Source of the DNA: Pseudomonas sp. PD9R
GTDB lineage: Bacteria; Pseudomonadota; Gammaproteobacteria; Pseudomonadales; Pseudomonadaceae
Direction of reading: 5' to 3'
NCBI RefSeq assembly: GCF_019200975.1
Contig: NZ_JAHTMR010000016.1
Coordinates: 83,102-147,101, forward strand
Length of the DNA: 64,000 bases
Shown: one piece after another, positions 1-11,798 of the stretch
Position numbering within the stretch: the stretch's first letter is position 1
Layout: each line of letters opens with the position of its first letter
Translations under genes and position numbers: made by a program
Notes under the pieces: generated by a model
Databases searched by the model: none
What the model saw: the letters and a program-made list of their open reading frames with translations, nothing else
Told to the model about the DNA's origin: nothing

Positions 1-130
1 ACAGTATTTGAAGCACCTGCTCCGAAAGACGCACCAGCGTCCGCACCCTTACCCTGCTGCAGCAATACCAGAGCGACTACGCCCAATGCACCCAGCAGAT
101 GAAAAACGACTACGACTGTTTCCAGCATTT
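1..130 (-). CDS. secG: SecG, protein-export membrane subunit (partial, C-terminus outside the window)
   Basis: SecG is the small auxiliary subunit of the SecYEG translocon in the inner membrane. The visible part begins MLETVVVVFHLLGALGVVAL, a hydrophobic first membrane segment, followed by LLQQGKGADAGASFGAG, the conserved Gln- and Gly-rich cytoplasmic loop of SecG. The ATG is at 130, only two bases beyond the tpiA stop, so it is the last visible gene of the ftsH-folP-glmM-tpiA-secG run. The gene continues past base 1, so the second membrane segment is not seen. Confidence 0.93.
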
Positions 131-132
131 TT

Positions 133-888
133 TCAGTTTCCCGCGGCGCGACAAATCGCACCGAACTCATCTGCATTCAGGGAAGCTCCACCAATGAGCC
201 CCCCATCGATATCCGGCATGCCGAACAGTTCGACCGCATTGGCCGCCTTCACGCTGCCGCCGTATAGAAGCCGCGCGCCTTGCGCGACTTCAGAATTCTC
301 TGCCGCCAACTGAGCGCGGATGGCTGCATGCACATCCTGCGCCTGTTGCGGCGAAGCAGTCAGCCCGGTGCCAATGGCCCAGACCGGCTCGTAAGCAATA
401 ACTGCATTTGCAAAGACGCCGACACCTAGCTCCTCGATGATGCTGCCCAGCTGACGCCCGACAACCTCAAGAGTTTTACCGGCTTCACGCTGCTCCAGGG
501 TTTCCCCTATGCACAACACCGGAATCAAGCCACATGCCTGCGCCGCTGCGAACTTGCGAATCAGCACTGCGTCCTGCTCACCCATTATCTGGCGGCGCTC
601 GGAGTGCCCGACAAGTACAAAGGAACAGCCTGCATCCACCAACTGACTCGGCGAAATCTCGCCGGTCAATGCGCCTTGCCCGGTTTCCACCGCAGAGTTC
701 TGCGCGCCGACCGAAATCGACTTTCCTTCCAGGCTATCAATCACTTGATTGATATGCAGGCAAGGTGGGAATACCGCTACATCAACACCGCTCGGCAAGG
801 CCAAATGACGAAGGCCGTTAATCAGCTCAGCGACGCTGGCGCGGGTACCGTGCATCTTCCAGTTACCAGCTACCATAGGGCGACGCAT
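133..888 (-). CDS. tpiA: Triosephosphate isomerase
   Basis: This glycolytic and gluconeogenic enzyme interconverts dihydroxyacetone phosphate and glyceraldehyde 3-phosphate in the cytosol. The 251-residue protein has the usual family length. The N-terminal GNWKMHG carries the active-site Asn and Lys, VGHSERR carries the catalytic His, and AYEPVWAIGTG carries the catalytic Glu and the start of the mobile loop 6; the phosphate-binding LYGGSV follows. The ATG at 888 gives the full N-terminus. The gene lies 66 bases downstream of glmM and is followed almost directly by secG, the usual Pseudomonas order. Confidence 0.97.
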   Translation of the reverse strand: MRRPMVAGNWKMHGTRASVAELINGLRHLALPSGVDVAVFPPCLHINQVIDSLEGKSISVGAQNSAVETGQGALTGEISPSQLVDAGCSFVLVGHSERRQIMGEQDAVLIRKFAAAQACGLIPVLCIGETLEQREAGKTLEVVGRQLGSIIEELGVGVFANAVIAYEPVWAIGTGLTASPQQAQDVHAAIRAQLAAENSEVAQGARLLYGGSVKAANAVELFGMPDIDGGLIGGASLNADEFGAICRAAGN

Positions 889-954
889 GCTGTACCTCGT
901 CGGTCAAAGTGGGCGCAGATGTTACCCAACACAATCAAGGCTGGCAAGCCGAAT

Positions 955-2292
955 TCAGGCAGAAACTTCAGTTACCAGTTTTGCCAACTCTTCGGCATAG
1001 CCGCGCACCAGTGTTTCGTCTTCACCTTCGACCATGACGCGCACCAATGGCTCGGTTCCGGACTTGCGCAACAGCACCCGTCCGCGACCCGCCATGGCCT
1101 TGGTCACGCGCTCGCTGGCCTCCTTGACCGACGGATGATCAAGAGGACTCGCACCACCGCCGAATCGCACATTGATCAGCACTTGCGGGCACTTGCGTAG
1201 CGCCTGACGCGCTTGCGCCAACCCTTCCGAGCGAGTCTTGAGCGCCATCAACACCTGCAGCGCAGCAATGATCGCATCACCGGTCGTGGTGTGATTGAAG
1301 CAAACGATATGCCCCGAATTTTCACCACCCACCAGCCAATTGCGCTCCAGCAGATCAGCAATGACATAACGGTCGCCAACATTGGCGCGCACAAATGGAA
1401 TCGCCAGATCCGCCAGGGCCAACTCCAACCCCAGGTTGCTCATCAACGTACCGACCACGCCGCCCTTCAGCAGGTCACGCTCATGGAGGTCGCGGGCAAT
1501 GATGAACAGCAGATCATCACCATCGACGATGGTACCCGTGTGATCGACCATCAGAACGCGATCGCCATCACCGTCGAACGCAATACCCAGATCGGCGTGC
1601 TCAGCCAGCACAGCAGCCTGTAACTGCCCCATGTGAGTCGAGCCGCAATTGTCGTTGATGTTCAATCCGTTGGGCTGCGCAGACAGGACGACAACTTCGG
1701 CGCCCAACTCACGAAACACACTAGGCGCTACCTTGTACGTCGCGCCATGAGCGCAGTCGATTACGATTTTCAGGCCGGAAAAGCTGGTGCCGGTCGGCAC
1801 ACTACTCTTACAGAATTCAATGTAACGACCCGAAGCATCGTTGATTCGCGAAACCTTACCGATCTTGCTCGACTCAACCACAGTCATCGGCGTATCGAGC
1901 AACTCTTCGATCATATGCTCGACTTCATCCGGTAGTTTGGTGCCTTTGCCGGAGAAAAATTTGATGCCGTTGTCGTCATGAGGATTGTGCGAAGCACTGA
2001 TCACAATGCCAGCTTCGGCATGGAAGGTACGCGTCAGGTAGGCGATGGCCGGTGTCGGCATCGGGCCCAGGAGCATGACGTCAGCGCCTGCCGACGTCAG
2101 CCCGGCCTCAAGTGCCGATTCGAACATGTATCCGGAAATCCGAGTGTCTTTGCCTACCAAAACCTTGCAGGCGCCCATCTTTCGGAAGGCCATGCCAGCA
2201 GCCCAACCGAGCTTCAACATGAAGTCAGGAGTAATCGGATACTCACCGACACGACCACGAATGCCGTCGGTGCCAAAGTATTTTTTAGTCAT
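955..2292 (-). CDS. glmM: Phosphoglucosamine mutase
   Basis: GlmM converts glucosamine 6-phosphate to glucosamine 1-phosphate on the way to UDP-GlcNAc, which feeds peptidoglycan, LPS and, in this genome, Pel polysaccharide. The 445-residue protein is full length. It starts MTKKYFGTDGIRG, contains the phosphoserine loop VISASHNPHDDNG, the metal-binding DGDGDR loop and the C-terminal phosphate-binding RKSGTEPLVRVMVEG. It sits 18 bases after folP and is very probably co-transcribed with it. No anomalies were seen. Confidence 0.97.
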   Translation of the reverse strand: MTKKYFGTDGIRGRVGEYPITPDFMLKLGWAAGMAFRKMGACKVLVGKDTRISGYMFESALEAGLTSAGADVMLLGPMPTPAIAYLTRTFHAEAGIVISASHNPHDDNGIKFFSGKGTKLPDEVEHMIEELLDTPMTVVESSKIGKVSRINDASGRYIEFCKSSVPTGTSFSGLKIVIDCAHGATYKVAPSVFRELGAEVVVLSAQPNGLNINDNCGSTHMGQLQAAVLAEHADLGIAFDGDGDRVLMVDHTGTIVDGDDLLFIIARDLHERDLLKGGVVGTLMSNLGLELALADLAIPFVRANVGDRYVIADLLERNWLVGGENSGHIVCFNHTTTGDAIIAALQVLMALKTRSEGLAQARQALRKCPQVLINVRFGGGASPLDHPSVKEASERVTKAMAGRGRVLLRKSGTEPLVRVMVEGEDETLVRGYAEELAKLVTEVSA

Positions 2293-2310
2293 AAGTGTGC
2301 TCCATCATTC

Positions 2311-3162
2311 TTATTCGGCTGATTCCACTGCGGCGATCATCCTCACCACGTCGACTGTTTCGGCGACATCATGGACGCGCAATATACGCGCTCTCTTGTG
2401 CGAAGCCAGCGCAGCGAGAGCGAGCCCGCCATACAAGCGCTCACCCACCGGGCGACTCAGTGCCTGACCTATCATGCTCTTGCGCGAAACACCAACCAGC
2501 AGGGGTCGCCCCAAGGCATGCAAGGCTTCCATATGCTTGAACAAGCTTAAATTGTGTTGCAGGGTTTTGGCGAAGCCAAAGCCCGGGTCAAGAATGATCC
2601 GCTCAGCCGCAATTCCAACCGCCGCACATTGAGCCATACGCTCAGCGAGAAACTCACCCACTTCTTTCGTTACGTCCTGGTAATGCGGATTGTCTTGCAT
2701 GTCGCCCGGCTCGCCAAGCATGTGCATCAGACAGACCGGCAAACCGGTTGCCGCCGCCGCATCCAGTGCCCCTTCACGGCGCAGTGAACGCACGTCGTTG
2801 ATCAACCCAGCACCCAGTCGTGCGGTTTCGCGCATGACGGATGGCGTGGAAGTATCCACCGAGATGATCACATCCAGCTCTCGGTGAATGCGTTCGACGA
2901 TTGGTGCAACGCGCTCCAGCTCTTCCAGCGGCGAAACCGCCCTGGCACCCGGGCGCGTAGATTCACCACCCACATCGATCAGTGTCGCGCCCGCCGCCAC
3001 CATGGCTTCGGCGTGACGCAAGGCCGCATCAAGCTGGCTGTATTGACCGCCATCGGAAAAAGAATCGGGAGTGACATTAAGAATGCCCATGACGTGCGTC
3101 TGGGCCAAATCAAGAACCCGGCTGCCGCAAGGCAACCGGGTTGAGGACTGAACAGAAGTCAT
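2311..3162 (-). CDS. folP: Dihydropteroate synthase
   Basis: FolP condenses p-aminobenzoate with 6-hydroxymethyl-7,8-dihydropterin pyrophosphate in folate synthesis and is the sulfonamide target. The 283-residue protein has the family signatures MGILNVTPDSFSDGG (pterin/pyrophosphate loop) and DVGGESTRPGA near the N-terminus, then DPGFGFAKT and GVSRKSMIG (C-terminal pABA and pterin contacts). It begins 8 bases after the ftsH stop, indicating a shared transcript with ftsH upstream and glmM downstream. Confidence 0.97.
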   Translation of the reverse strand: MTSVQSSTRLPCGSRVLDLAQTHVMGILNVTPDSFSDGGQYSQLDAALRHAEAMVAAGATLIDVGGESTRPGARAVSPLEELERVAPIVERIHRELDVIISVDTSTPSVMRETARLGAGLINDVRSLRREGALDAAAATGLPVCLMHMLGEPGDMQDNPHYQDVTKEVGEFLAERMAQCAAVGIAAERIILDPGFGFAKTLQHNLSLFKHMEALHALGRPLLVGVSRKSMIGQALSRPVGERLYGGLALAALASHKRARILRVHDVAETVDVVRMIAAVESAE

Positions 3163-3170
3163 TTCAAACC

Positions 3171-5081
3171 TTAAACGTCAGCAGCCGGGCCGCCGATAGG
3201 TGTTTGCGGACGCTCATCCTGCACTACCGGAGGTGTTCCGGAAGTGCCGGTGCCACCCGACCAGTCGCGAGGCTCGCGAGGTGGGCGTCCCGCCATGATG
3301 TCGTCGATTTGCTCGGCATCAATCGTTTCGTACTTCATCAAGGCATCAGCCATGGCGTCGAGCTTGTCGCGATTATCCGTGAGGATCTGCTTCGCCGTGC
3401 CGTAGCACTGATCAATGATACTGCGCACTTCGGAGTCGATCAGCTTGGCTGTTTCGCCGGAGAAGCTTGCACTCTGACCACCACCGCCACGACCGAGGAA
3501 CACTTCACCTTCCTCTTCGGCATACATCAGCGGACCGAGTTTTTCCGACAAGCCCCACTTGGTCACCATGTTTCGCGCAATCTGGCTGGCACGCATGATG
3601 TCGTTGGAAGCACCTGTGGTAACGCCATCGAAGCCAAGGGTCATTTCTTCAGCGATACGACCGCCGTACAGCGAACAGATCTGACTGATCAATGCGCGCT
3701 TGGACAGGCTGTAGCGATCTTCTTCCGGCAGGAACATGGTCACACCCAGCGCACGACCGCGAGGGATAATCGAGACTTTGTACACCGGATCATGCTCAGG
3801 CACGACGCGGCCAACAATGGCATGGCCCGCTTCGTGATATGCAGTGTTCTGCTTTTCTTTTTCGGACATGACCATGGATTTGCGCTCGGCACCCATCATG
3901 ATCTTGTCTTTTGCCAGTTCGAACTCTTTCATCTCGACGATGCGTTTGCCGGCACGGGCGGCGAACAACGACGCTTCGTTCACCAGGTTAGCCAGGTCAG
4001 CACCGGAGAAACCAGGGGTACCACGAGCAATCACGGCCGGAGCAACGTCGTCACCCATTGGCACTTTGCGCATGTGGACCTTGAGAATCTGCTCGCGACC
4101 ACGGATATCCGGCAGACCAACCACAACCTGACGATCGAAACGACCCGGACGCAGCAGCGCAGGGTCCAGTACATCAGGACGGTTGGTTGCAGCAATCACG
4201 ATGATGCCGTCATTCATTTCGAAGCCGTCCATCTCTACCAGCAACTGGTTGAGAGTCTGCTCGCGCTCGTCGTGACCACCGCCCATACCGGCACCGCGGT
4301 GGCGACCGACGGCGTCAATTTCATCGATAAAGATGATGCATGGAGCGTGTTTCTTGGCCTGTTCGAACATATCGCGAACACGGCTCGCACCGACGCCGAC
4401 GAACATCTCGACGAAATCGGAACCGGAAATGGTGAAGAAAGGCACTTTGGCTTCGCCGGCAATTGCCTTGGCCAGCAAGGTTTTACCGGTACCCGGTGGC
4501 CCCACCATCAGCACGCCGCGCGGAATACGACCACCCAGGCGCTGGAACTTGCCCGGATCACGCAGGAACTCGACCAGCTCCCCGACTTCTTCCTTGGCTT
4601 CGTCGCAACCGGCAACGTCAGCCAGGGTGGTTTTCACCTGATCTTCAGACAGCAGGCGCGCCTTGCTCTTGCCGAAACTCATCGGCCCGCCCTTGCCTCC
4701 GGCGCCGCCCTGCATCTGCCGCATGAAGAACATGAACACGGCAATGATGACCAGAATCGGGAAGCTTGCGACCAGGAGTTGAGTCCAGATGCTTTGCTGC
4801 TCAGGCTGCTTGCCTTCGACCACGACGTGGTTATCCACCAGGTCGCCGATCAGGCCATTGTCCTGGATTGCCGGACGAATGGTCTTGAAGCTATCGCCAT
4901 CGTTGCGCTTGCCGGTAATCACGTAGCCATCAACTGCCACGCGCTCGACCTTGCCATCCTTGACCTGCTGGATGAAGTCGGAATAGTTGAGGGTCTGCGG
5001 CTCGTTAGGGCTGGAGAAGTTGTTCATCACCGTCACCAGGACAGCCGCGATGATCAACCACAGGATCAGATTCTTTGCCAT
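3171..5081 (-). CDS. ftsH: ATP-dependent zinc metalloprotease FtsH
   Basis: FtsH is the essential membrane-anchored AAA+ protease that degrades membrane and short-lived regulatory proteins. Two N-terminal membrane segments flank a periplasmic domain (about residues 4-20 and 98-118). The AAA domain has Walker A GPPGTGKT, Walker B IIFIDEID and the SRH region; the protease zinc site is HEAGH, with the downstream metal ligand region in the helical C-terminus. The C-terminal tail is Pro- and Gly-rich. I place the start at ATG 5081 (636 aa). A TTG nine bases upstream lies at better spacing from a GAGGG stretch, so a 639-residue form is possible. It heads the folP-glmM-tpiA-secG run. Confidence 0.96.
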   Translation of the reverse strand: MAKNLILWLIIAAVLVTVMNNFSSPNEPQTLNYSDFIQQVKDGKVERVAVDGYVITGKRNDGDSFKTIRPAIQDNGLIGDLVDNHVVVEGKQPEQQSIWTQLLVASFPILVIIAVFMFFMRQMQGGAGGKGGPMSFGKSKARLLSEDQVKTTLADVAGCDEAKEEVGELVEFLRDPGKFQRLGGRIPRGVLMVGPPGTGKTLLAKAIAGEAKVPFFTISGSDFVEMFVGVGASRVRDMFEQAKKHAPCIIFIDEIDAVGRHRGAGMGGGHDEREQTLNQLLVEMDGFEMNDGIIVIAATNRPDVLDPALLRPGRFDRQVVVGLPDIRGREQILKVHMRKVPMGDDVAPAVIARGTPGFSGADLANLVNEASLFAARAGKRIVEMKEFELAKDKIMMGAERKSMVMSEKEKQNTAYHEAGHAIVGRVVPEHDPVYKVSIIPRGRALGVTMFLPEEDRYSLSKRALISQICSLYGGRIAEEMTLGFDGVTTGASNDIMRASQIARNMVTKWGLSEKLGPLMYAEEEGEVFLGRGGGGQSASFSGETAKLIDSEVRSIIDQCYGTAKQILTDNRDKLDAMADALMKYETIDAEQIDDIMAGRPPREPRDWSGGTGTSGTPPVVQDERPQTPIGGPAADV

Positions 5082-5090
5082 ATCGTTCAA

Positions 5091-5283
5091 TTAACTACCC
5101 TCTGAAGCAAGCTCCGCTAATGGCGCGCGCTTCGCATGATATTCACCGGCCTAACTTACTACATTACCTACAACTCTGGCAGGCGCCGTCTGTAACCCTT
5201 TGTGAAACACTTCCTACACAATATTCGCTATTTCTTACAGGGCGAAATACGAAAATCCTATCGCCCCGCAAGAAAACCGCATT
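5091..5283. other. ftsH-rlmE intergenic region
   Basis: This stretch separates rlmE from ftsH on the same strand and must carry any separate ftsH promoter. I see no gene in it and no clean sigma-70, sigma-32 or terminator signature that I would call by eye. Confidence 0.4.
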
Positions 5284-5913
5284 TTATTCACTACGGCCGC
5301 GGTAACCCCAAGCCAGCATGTATTGCTCGCGAGAACTGCCACGGGAAGAGTCCGGCTTGATCATCTGGACCTTGTCGAATTTCTGACGAGCGTCCTTCAC
5401 GTAAGCATCGAACCCTTCGCCCTGAAAAACCTTGATCACGAAATTACCACCCGGCTTGAGTATCCGAGCCGCCAGATCAAGCGCCAGCTCGCAAAGAAAC
5501 ATGGCTTTTGGCATGTCCACTTCAGGCGTACCACTCATATTGGGGGCCATATCGGAAATCACAAGGTCCACCTGCGAATTACCCACGGCCTCAAGGATCT
5601 GGGCGAGCACTTCGTCCCGGGTAAAGTCACCCTGGATGAAAGTCACGTCCGGAATGCTGTCCATTTCCAGGATGTCCGAGGCGATCAGACGACCCTGACC
5701 ACCGATCAGCCGGCTGGTGACCTGCGACCAGCCACCAGGCGCCGCACCCAGGTCGACAACGCTCATACCAGGACGGATCAGCTTGTATTTCTCCTGGACC
5801 TCCAGAAGTTTGTAACTCGCACGCGAGCGGTAGCCATCCTTCTGCGCCTGCTTCACATAGGGATCGTTGACATGTCTTTTCAGCCAACCAAGGCTTGTCT
5901 TGGAACGCGCCAT
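5284..5913 (-). CDS. rlmE: 23S rRNA (uridine2552-2'-O)-methyltransferase RlmE (FtsJ/RrmJ)
   Basis: RlmE methylates the 2'-O of U2552 in the A-loop of 23S rRNA in the large ribosomal subunit. The 209-residue protein matches the family length. The SAM-binding VVDLGAAPGGWSQV is near residue 50, SDMAPNMSG is motif IV with the catalytic Asp, and GGNFVIKVFQGEGFD carries the catalytic Lys; it ends in a typical SSREQYMLAWGYRG. It is divergent from yhbY, with a shared 101-base intergenic region. Confidence 0.96.
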   Translation of the reverse strand: MARSKTSLGWLKRHVNDPYVKQAQKDGYRSRASYKLLEVQEKYKLIRPGMSVVDLGAAPGGWSQVTSRLIGGQGRLIASDILEMDSIPDVTFIQGDFTRDEVLAQILEAVGNSQVDLVISDMAPNMSGTPEVDMPKAMFLCELALDLAARILKPGGNFVIKVFQGEGFDAYVKDARQKFDKVQMIKPDSSRGSSREQYMLAWGYRGRSE

Positions 5914-5969
5914 TGGGCACCTCGATGATAAGGGTCGTGATTAATTGGGCGGATCCACGAGCCCTCGGG

Positions 5970-5988
5970 TAAAATGGCCGCCATTTTA
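5970..5988. promoter_or_regulatory. Symmetric divergent -10 element between rlmE and yhbY
   Basis: TAAAATGGC, one central base, then GCCATTTTA form a perfect 19-base palindrome. Each end reads TAAAAT, a good -10 hexamer, outward on its own strand: one toward yhbY (ATG 6015), one toward rlmE (ATG 5913). Convincing -35 boxes are not visible. The promoter reading is an inference from position and symmetry. Confidence 0.45.
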
Positions 5989-6014
5989 CAGAATCCAGAC
6001 GAAAGGGTCAGATT

Positions 6015-6323
6015 ATGCCGCTCACTCAAGAGCAGAAGAAACAGTACAAATCCATCGGCCACCATCTGAAACCAGTTTTGATTGTGGCGGACAACGGTTT
6101 GACTGAAGGTGTGTTAGCCGAACTTGAACGCGCTTTGGCGGATCACGAGCTGATCAAAATCAAGCTCAACATCCTCGATCGCGAGTCGCGCCTGGCGTCC
6201 ATTGCAGAACTGTGCAAGGTTGGCAAAGCGGACCTGGTTCAGGTCATCGGCAAGATGGCACTGATTTACCGCAAGAACTTCAGCGTCAACAAGCAGCTGT
6301 CGAACGTCCATCGTTTCAAGTGA
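6015..6323 (+). CDS. yhbY: YhbY, CRM-domain RNA-binding protein
   Basis: YhbY is a small CRS1/YhbY (CRM)-fold protein associated with pre-50S ribosomal particles in E. coli. The 102-residue chain has the family opening LTQEQKKQYKSIGHHLKPVLIVADNGLTEGV and the GKM-containing turn (VIGKMALIYRK) that corresponds to the GxxG-type RNA-binding loop. A GAAAGGG sequence precedes the ATG at good spacing. Pairing with rlmE on the other strand fits a ribosome-assembly role. Confidence 0.92.
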   Translation: MPLTQEQKKQYKSIGHHLKPVLIVADNGLTEGVLAELERALADHELIKIKLNILDRESRLASIAELCKVGKADLVQVIGKMALIYRKNFSVNKQLSNVHRFK

Positions 6324-6332
6324 CGGCAAGGG

Positions 6333-6737
6333 TCAAGGGTGTGCTTCGCGCACCCTGCCACTCCATCCCGGCACTGGCTGCAACACCAGCACCAGCCCGG
6401 AAAAACCCAGAACCAGATAACTGAACACCTGCCAGCGCTCCGCATCCGGCCAGACGATACGCACGACGAAGTACATCACACACGCGTACAGCGCCATCAA
6501 CAGCAACTGCCCGCGAATATCGCGCCATAGACTGGCAAGGCCCTCGGCCTGAACCAGCACCAAAGCCTGAAAAACCACACACGCTGCGGCGAATCCCACC
6601 ATCAGCGCATTCAGCATGCCTGCAATTTCATCGATCAGCAGCGGCGCCAGGCCAATTCGCCCCAGCACCGGCAGCAAACCGATATGTAACAACCACAGGC
6701 CACCGACCCATAACATCTGAGTCAGTTGCCAAAGCAT
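6333..6737 (-). CDS. DUF4149-type small membrane protein
   Basis: This small integral membrane protein of unknown function has about four hydrophobic segments and begins MLWQLTQMLWVGGLWLLHIG. The WVGGLW and LNALM stretches resemble the DUF4149 family found next to greA in Pseudomonas. Starting at ATG 6737 it has 134 residues. That ATG has no Shine-Dalgarno sequence and lies one base beyond the foot of a GC-rich hairpin, so the true start is uncertain; the same frame stays open upstream into greA. It follows greA on the same strand and converges with yhbY. Confidence 0.7.
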   Translation of the reverse strand: MLWQLTQMLWVGGLWLLHIGLLPVLGRIGLAPLLIDEIAGMLNALMVGFAAACVVFQALVLVQAEGLASLWRDIRGQLLLMALYACVMYFVVRIVWPDAERWQVFSYLVLGFSGLVLVLQPVPGWSGRVREAHP

Positions 6738-6738
6738 C

Positions 6739-6759
6739 GCGCCCGCACGAAGCGGGCGC
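6739..6759 (-). other. GC-rich hairpin between greA and the DUF4149 gene
   Basis: GCGCCCGC and GCGGGCGC form a perfect 8-bp stem around a 5-base loop, 6-7 bases past the greA stop. No U-run follows, so it is a poor intrinsic terminator; it instead abuts the next ATG and could protect the greA 3' end or limit translation of the next gene. Confidence 0.6.
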
Positions 6760-6765
6760 CTGCTT

Positions 6766-7238
6766 TTAGATGTGACGAACTTCGACAATCTCGTACTCGA
6801 TAACGCCACCAGGCGTTTTCACAGCAACCACATCACCCTCTTCCTTGGCAATCAAGGCGCGGGCAAGTGGCGAACCGACAGAGATCTTGCCGAGTTTAAA
6901 GTCAGCCTCGTCCTCACCCACGATGTGATAAGTGACGCGCTCATCAGTCTCGACGTTGGCGATTTCAACGGTCGTGCCGAAAATCACTTTACCGGTGTGA
7001 GGAATAGTCGTGACATCAATAACGACCTGATTCTGAATCCGGCCTTCGATGTCACGGATCCGCGCCTCGACCATGCCTTGCTGCTCACGAGCAGCGTGGT
7101 ATTCGGCGTTTTCCTTCAAGTCACCCAACTCGCGGGCCGTACCGATATCCTGGCTGAGCTTCGGACGTACGACCTTGGTCAGGTGAGCGTGCTCCTCTTC
7201 CAGGGCTTTGGCGCCCTGGACGGTCATTGGGTATTTGA

Positions 7239-7242
<4 letters not shown>
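6766..7242 (-). CDS. greA: Transcription elongation factor GreA
   Basis: GreA enters the RNA polymerase secondary channel and stimulates cleavage of backtracked RNA. The 158-residue protein has the N-terminal coiled coil (ALEEEHAHLTKVVRPKLSQDIGTARELGDLKENAEYH, with the tip acidic residues in GDLKENAEYH) and the C-terminal FKBP-like domain (ISVGSPLARALIAKEEGDVV). Its ATG overlaps the carB stop by four bases (ATGA), so it is translationally coupled to carB. Confidence 0.97.
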
Positions 7243-10460
<3,218 letters not shown>

Positions 10461-10519
10461 GGGTTTGTCACTCAAATCCGCAGGTCAGTCGGCAAGCCGT
10501 CTTGTTCAATCTCTGAAGA

Positions 10520-10555
10520 CTTGAGGGGGCCGCCGTTGTCGGGACCACCCTCAAG
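10520..10555 (-). other. Stem-loop in the carA-carB spacer
   Basis: CTTGAGGG and CCCTCAAG pair across a 20-base loop in the 118-base gap between carA and carB. No U-tract follows on the coding strand, so it is unlikely to be a terminator; an RNA-processing or stability element is possible. Confidence 0.45.
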
Positions 10556-10578
10556 CTTTGCAACATCAAGGCGAGCGA

Positions 10579-11715
10579 TCAGCGTCGCTTGGCCATCTCG
10601 TTGATGAAGCGATCAAACAATGGCGCTACGTCGTTCGGGCCAGGGCTGGCTTCAGGGTGACCCTGGAAGCTGAAGGCGCTCTTGTCGGTACGCTCGATAC
10701 CTTGCAAGGTGCCATCGAACAGCGATTTGTGGATCGCACGAACATTGGCTGGCAGCGTTGTTTCATCTACCGCGAAACCGTGGTTCTGGCTGGTGATCAT
10801 CACAACGCCGGTGTCCAGATCCTGCACCGGGTGGTTGGCACCGTGGTGGCCGTGACCCATTTTCAGGGTCTTGGCGCCGGAGGCCAGGGCCAGCAGCTGG
10901 TGACCGAGGCAGATACCGAAGACCGGAATCTCGGTTTCCAGGACATCCTTGATCGCCTGGATCGCGTAGTCGCAAGGCTCCGGATCGCCAGGGCCGTTGG
11001 ACAGGAACACGCCGTCCGGCTTCATCGCCAACACATCAGCAGCAGGCGTCTGGGCAGGCACCACGGTCACGCGGCAACCGCGCTCGACCAACATGCGCAG
11101 GATGTTCACTTTGACGCCGTAGTCGTAGGCAACCACGTGGTACGGCAGCTCGGACGCATCGATAGTCGCATGACTGTCGGTTTTCAGATCCCAGACTGTC
11201 GAACGCCATTCGTAGGTGTCTTTGGTGCTGACGACTTTCGCCAGGTCCATGCCTTTCAAACCAGGGAAACCCTGGGCGGCAGCGATGGCGGCTTCTTCGG
11301 AGATGTTGTCACCGGCCATGATGCAGCCGTTCTGCGCGCCTTTCTCACGCAGGATGCGCGTCAGGCGGCGAGTGTCGATACCGGCGATTGCCACAACGTT
11401 GTTGGCTTTCAGGTAGTCGGACAAAGACATCGTATTACGCCAGTTGCTCGCAACCAGTGGCAGGTCACGGATGACCAGGCCAGCGGACCATACGCGGTTC
11501 GACTCGGCGTCTTCCGGCGTGGTGCCAGTGTTGCCGATGTGCGGGTAAGTCAGGGTAACGATCTGTTGGGCGTAGGAAGGATCAGTAAGGATTTCCTGAT
11601 AGCCGGTCATTGCGGTGTTGAACACCACCTCACCAACGGTTTGACCGTCGGCTCCAATGGCTTCGCCGCGAAAAATGCTGCCATCAGCAAGGGCGAGTAT
11701 GGCTGGCTTAGTCAA
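10579..11715 (-). CDS. carA: Carbamoyl-phosphate synthase small subunit (glutaminase)
   Basis: CarA hydrolyses glutamine and passes ammonia to CarB. The 378-residue protein has the N-terminal CPSase domain (KPAILALADGSIFRGEAIGADG, then NTAMTGYQEILTDPSY) and a C-terminal class I glutamine amidotransferase domain with nucleophile Cys in VFGICLGHQLL and His/Glu in FQGHPEASPGP. The start codon is TTG at 11715, backed by a strong GGGAGG five or six bases upstream; there is no nearby in-frame ATG. A terminator-type hairpin lies about 46 bases upstream, suggesting attenuation. Confidence 0.96.
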   Translation of the reverse strand: MTKPAILALADGSIFRGEAIGADGQTVGEVVFNTAMTGYQEILTDPSYAQQIVTLTYPHIGNTGTTPEDAESNRVWSAGLVIRDLPLVASNWRNTMSLSDYLKANNVVAIAGIDTRRLTRILREKGAQNGCIMAGDNISEEAAIAAAQGFPGLKGMDLAKVVSTKDTYEWRSTVWDLKTDSHATIDASELPYHVVAYDYGVKVNILRMLVERGCRVTVVPAQTPAADVLAMKPDGVFLSNGPGDPEPCDYAIQAIKDVLETEIPVFGICLGHQLLALASGAKTLKMGHGHHGANHPVQDLDTGVVMITSQNHGFAVDETTLPANVRAIHKSLFDGTLQGIERTDKSAFSFQGHPEASPGPNDVAPLFDRFINEMAKRR

Positions 11716-11760
11716 GAAGACCTCCCGTAAATAAAGCCTGAAAGGGCGATCGCAGGCTGT

Positions 11761-11798
11761 AAAAAAGCGGAGTGACGTATGGACACGTCACCCCGCTT
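11761..11798 (-). terminator. Terminator-type hairpin (possible attenuator) in the carA leader
   Basis: On the minus strand AGCGGGGTGACGT and ACGTCACTCCGCT form a 13-bp stem (one G-U pair) with a 6-base loop, followed directly by six T residues. It lies downstream of the dapB terminator and 46 bases before the carA start. That position suits a transcription attenuator for carAB; it is also inside a 50-codon frame that ends in a TTGA overlap with carA. Confidence 0.65.

Noticed and set aside
3141..5105. Open frame of about 650 codons antisense to ftsH
   Set aside because: It mirrors the ftsH codon pattern in a GC-rich genome and has no recognisable domain.
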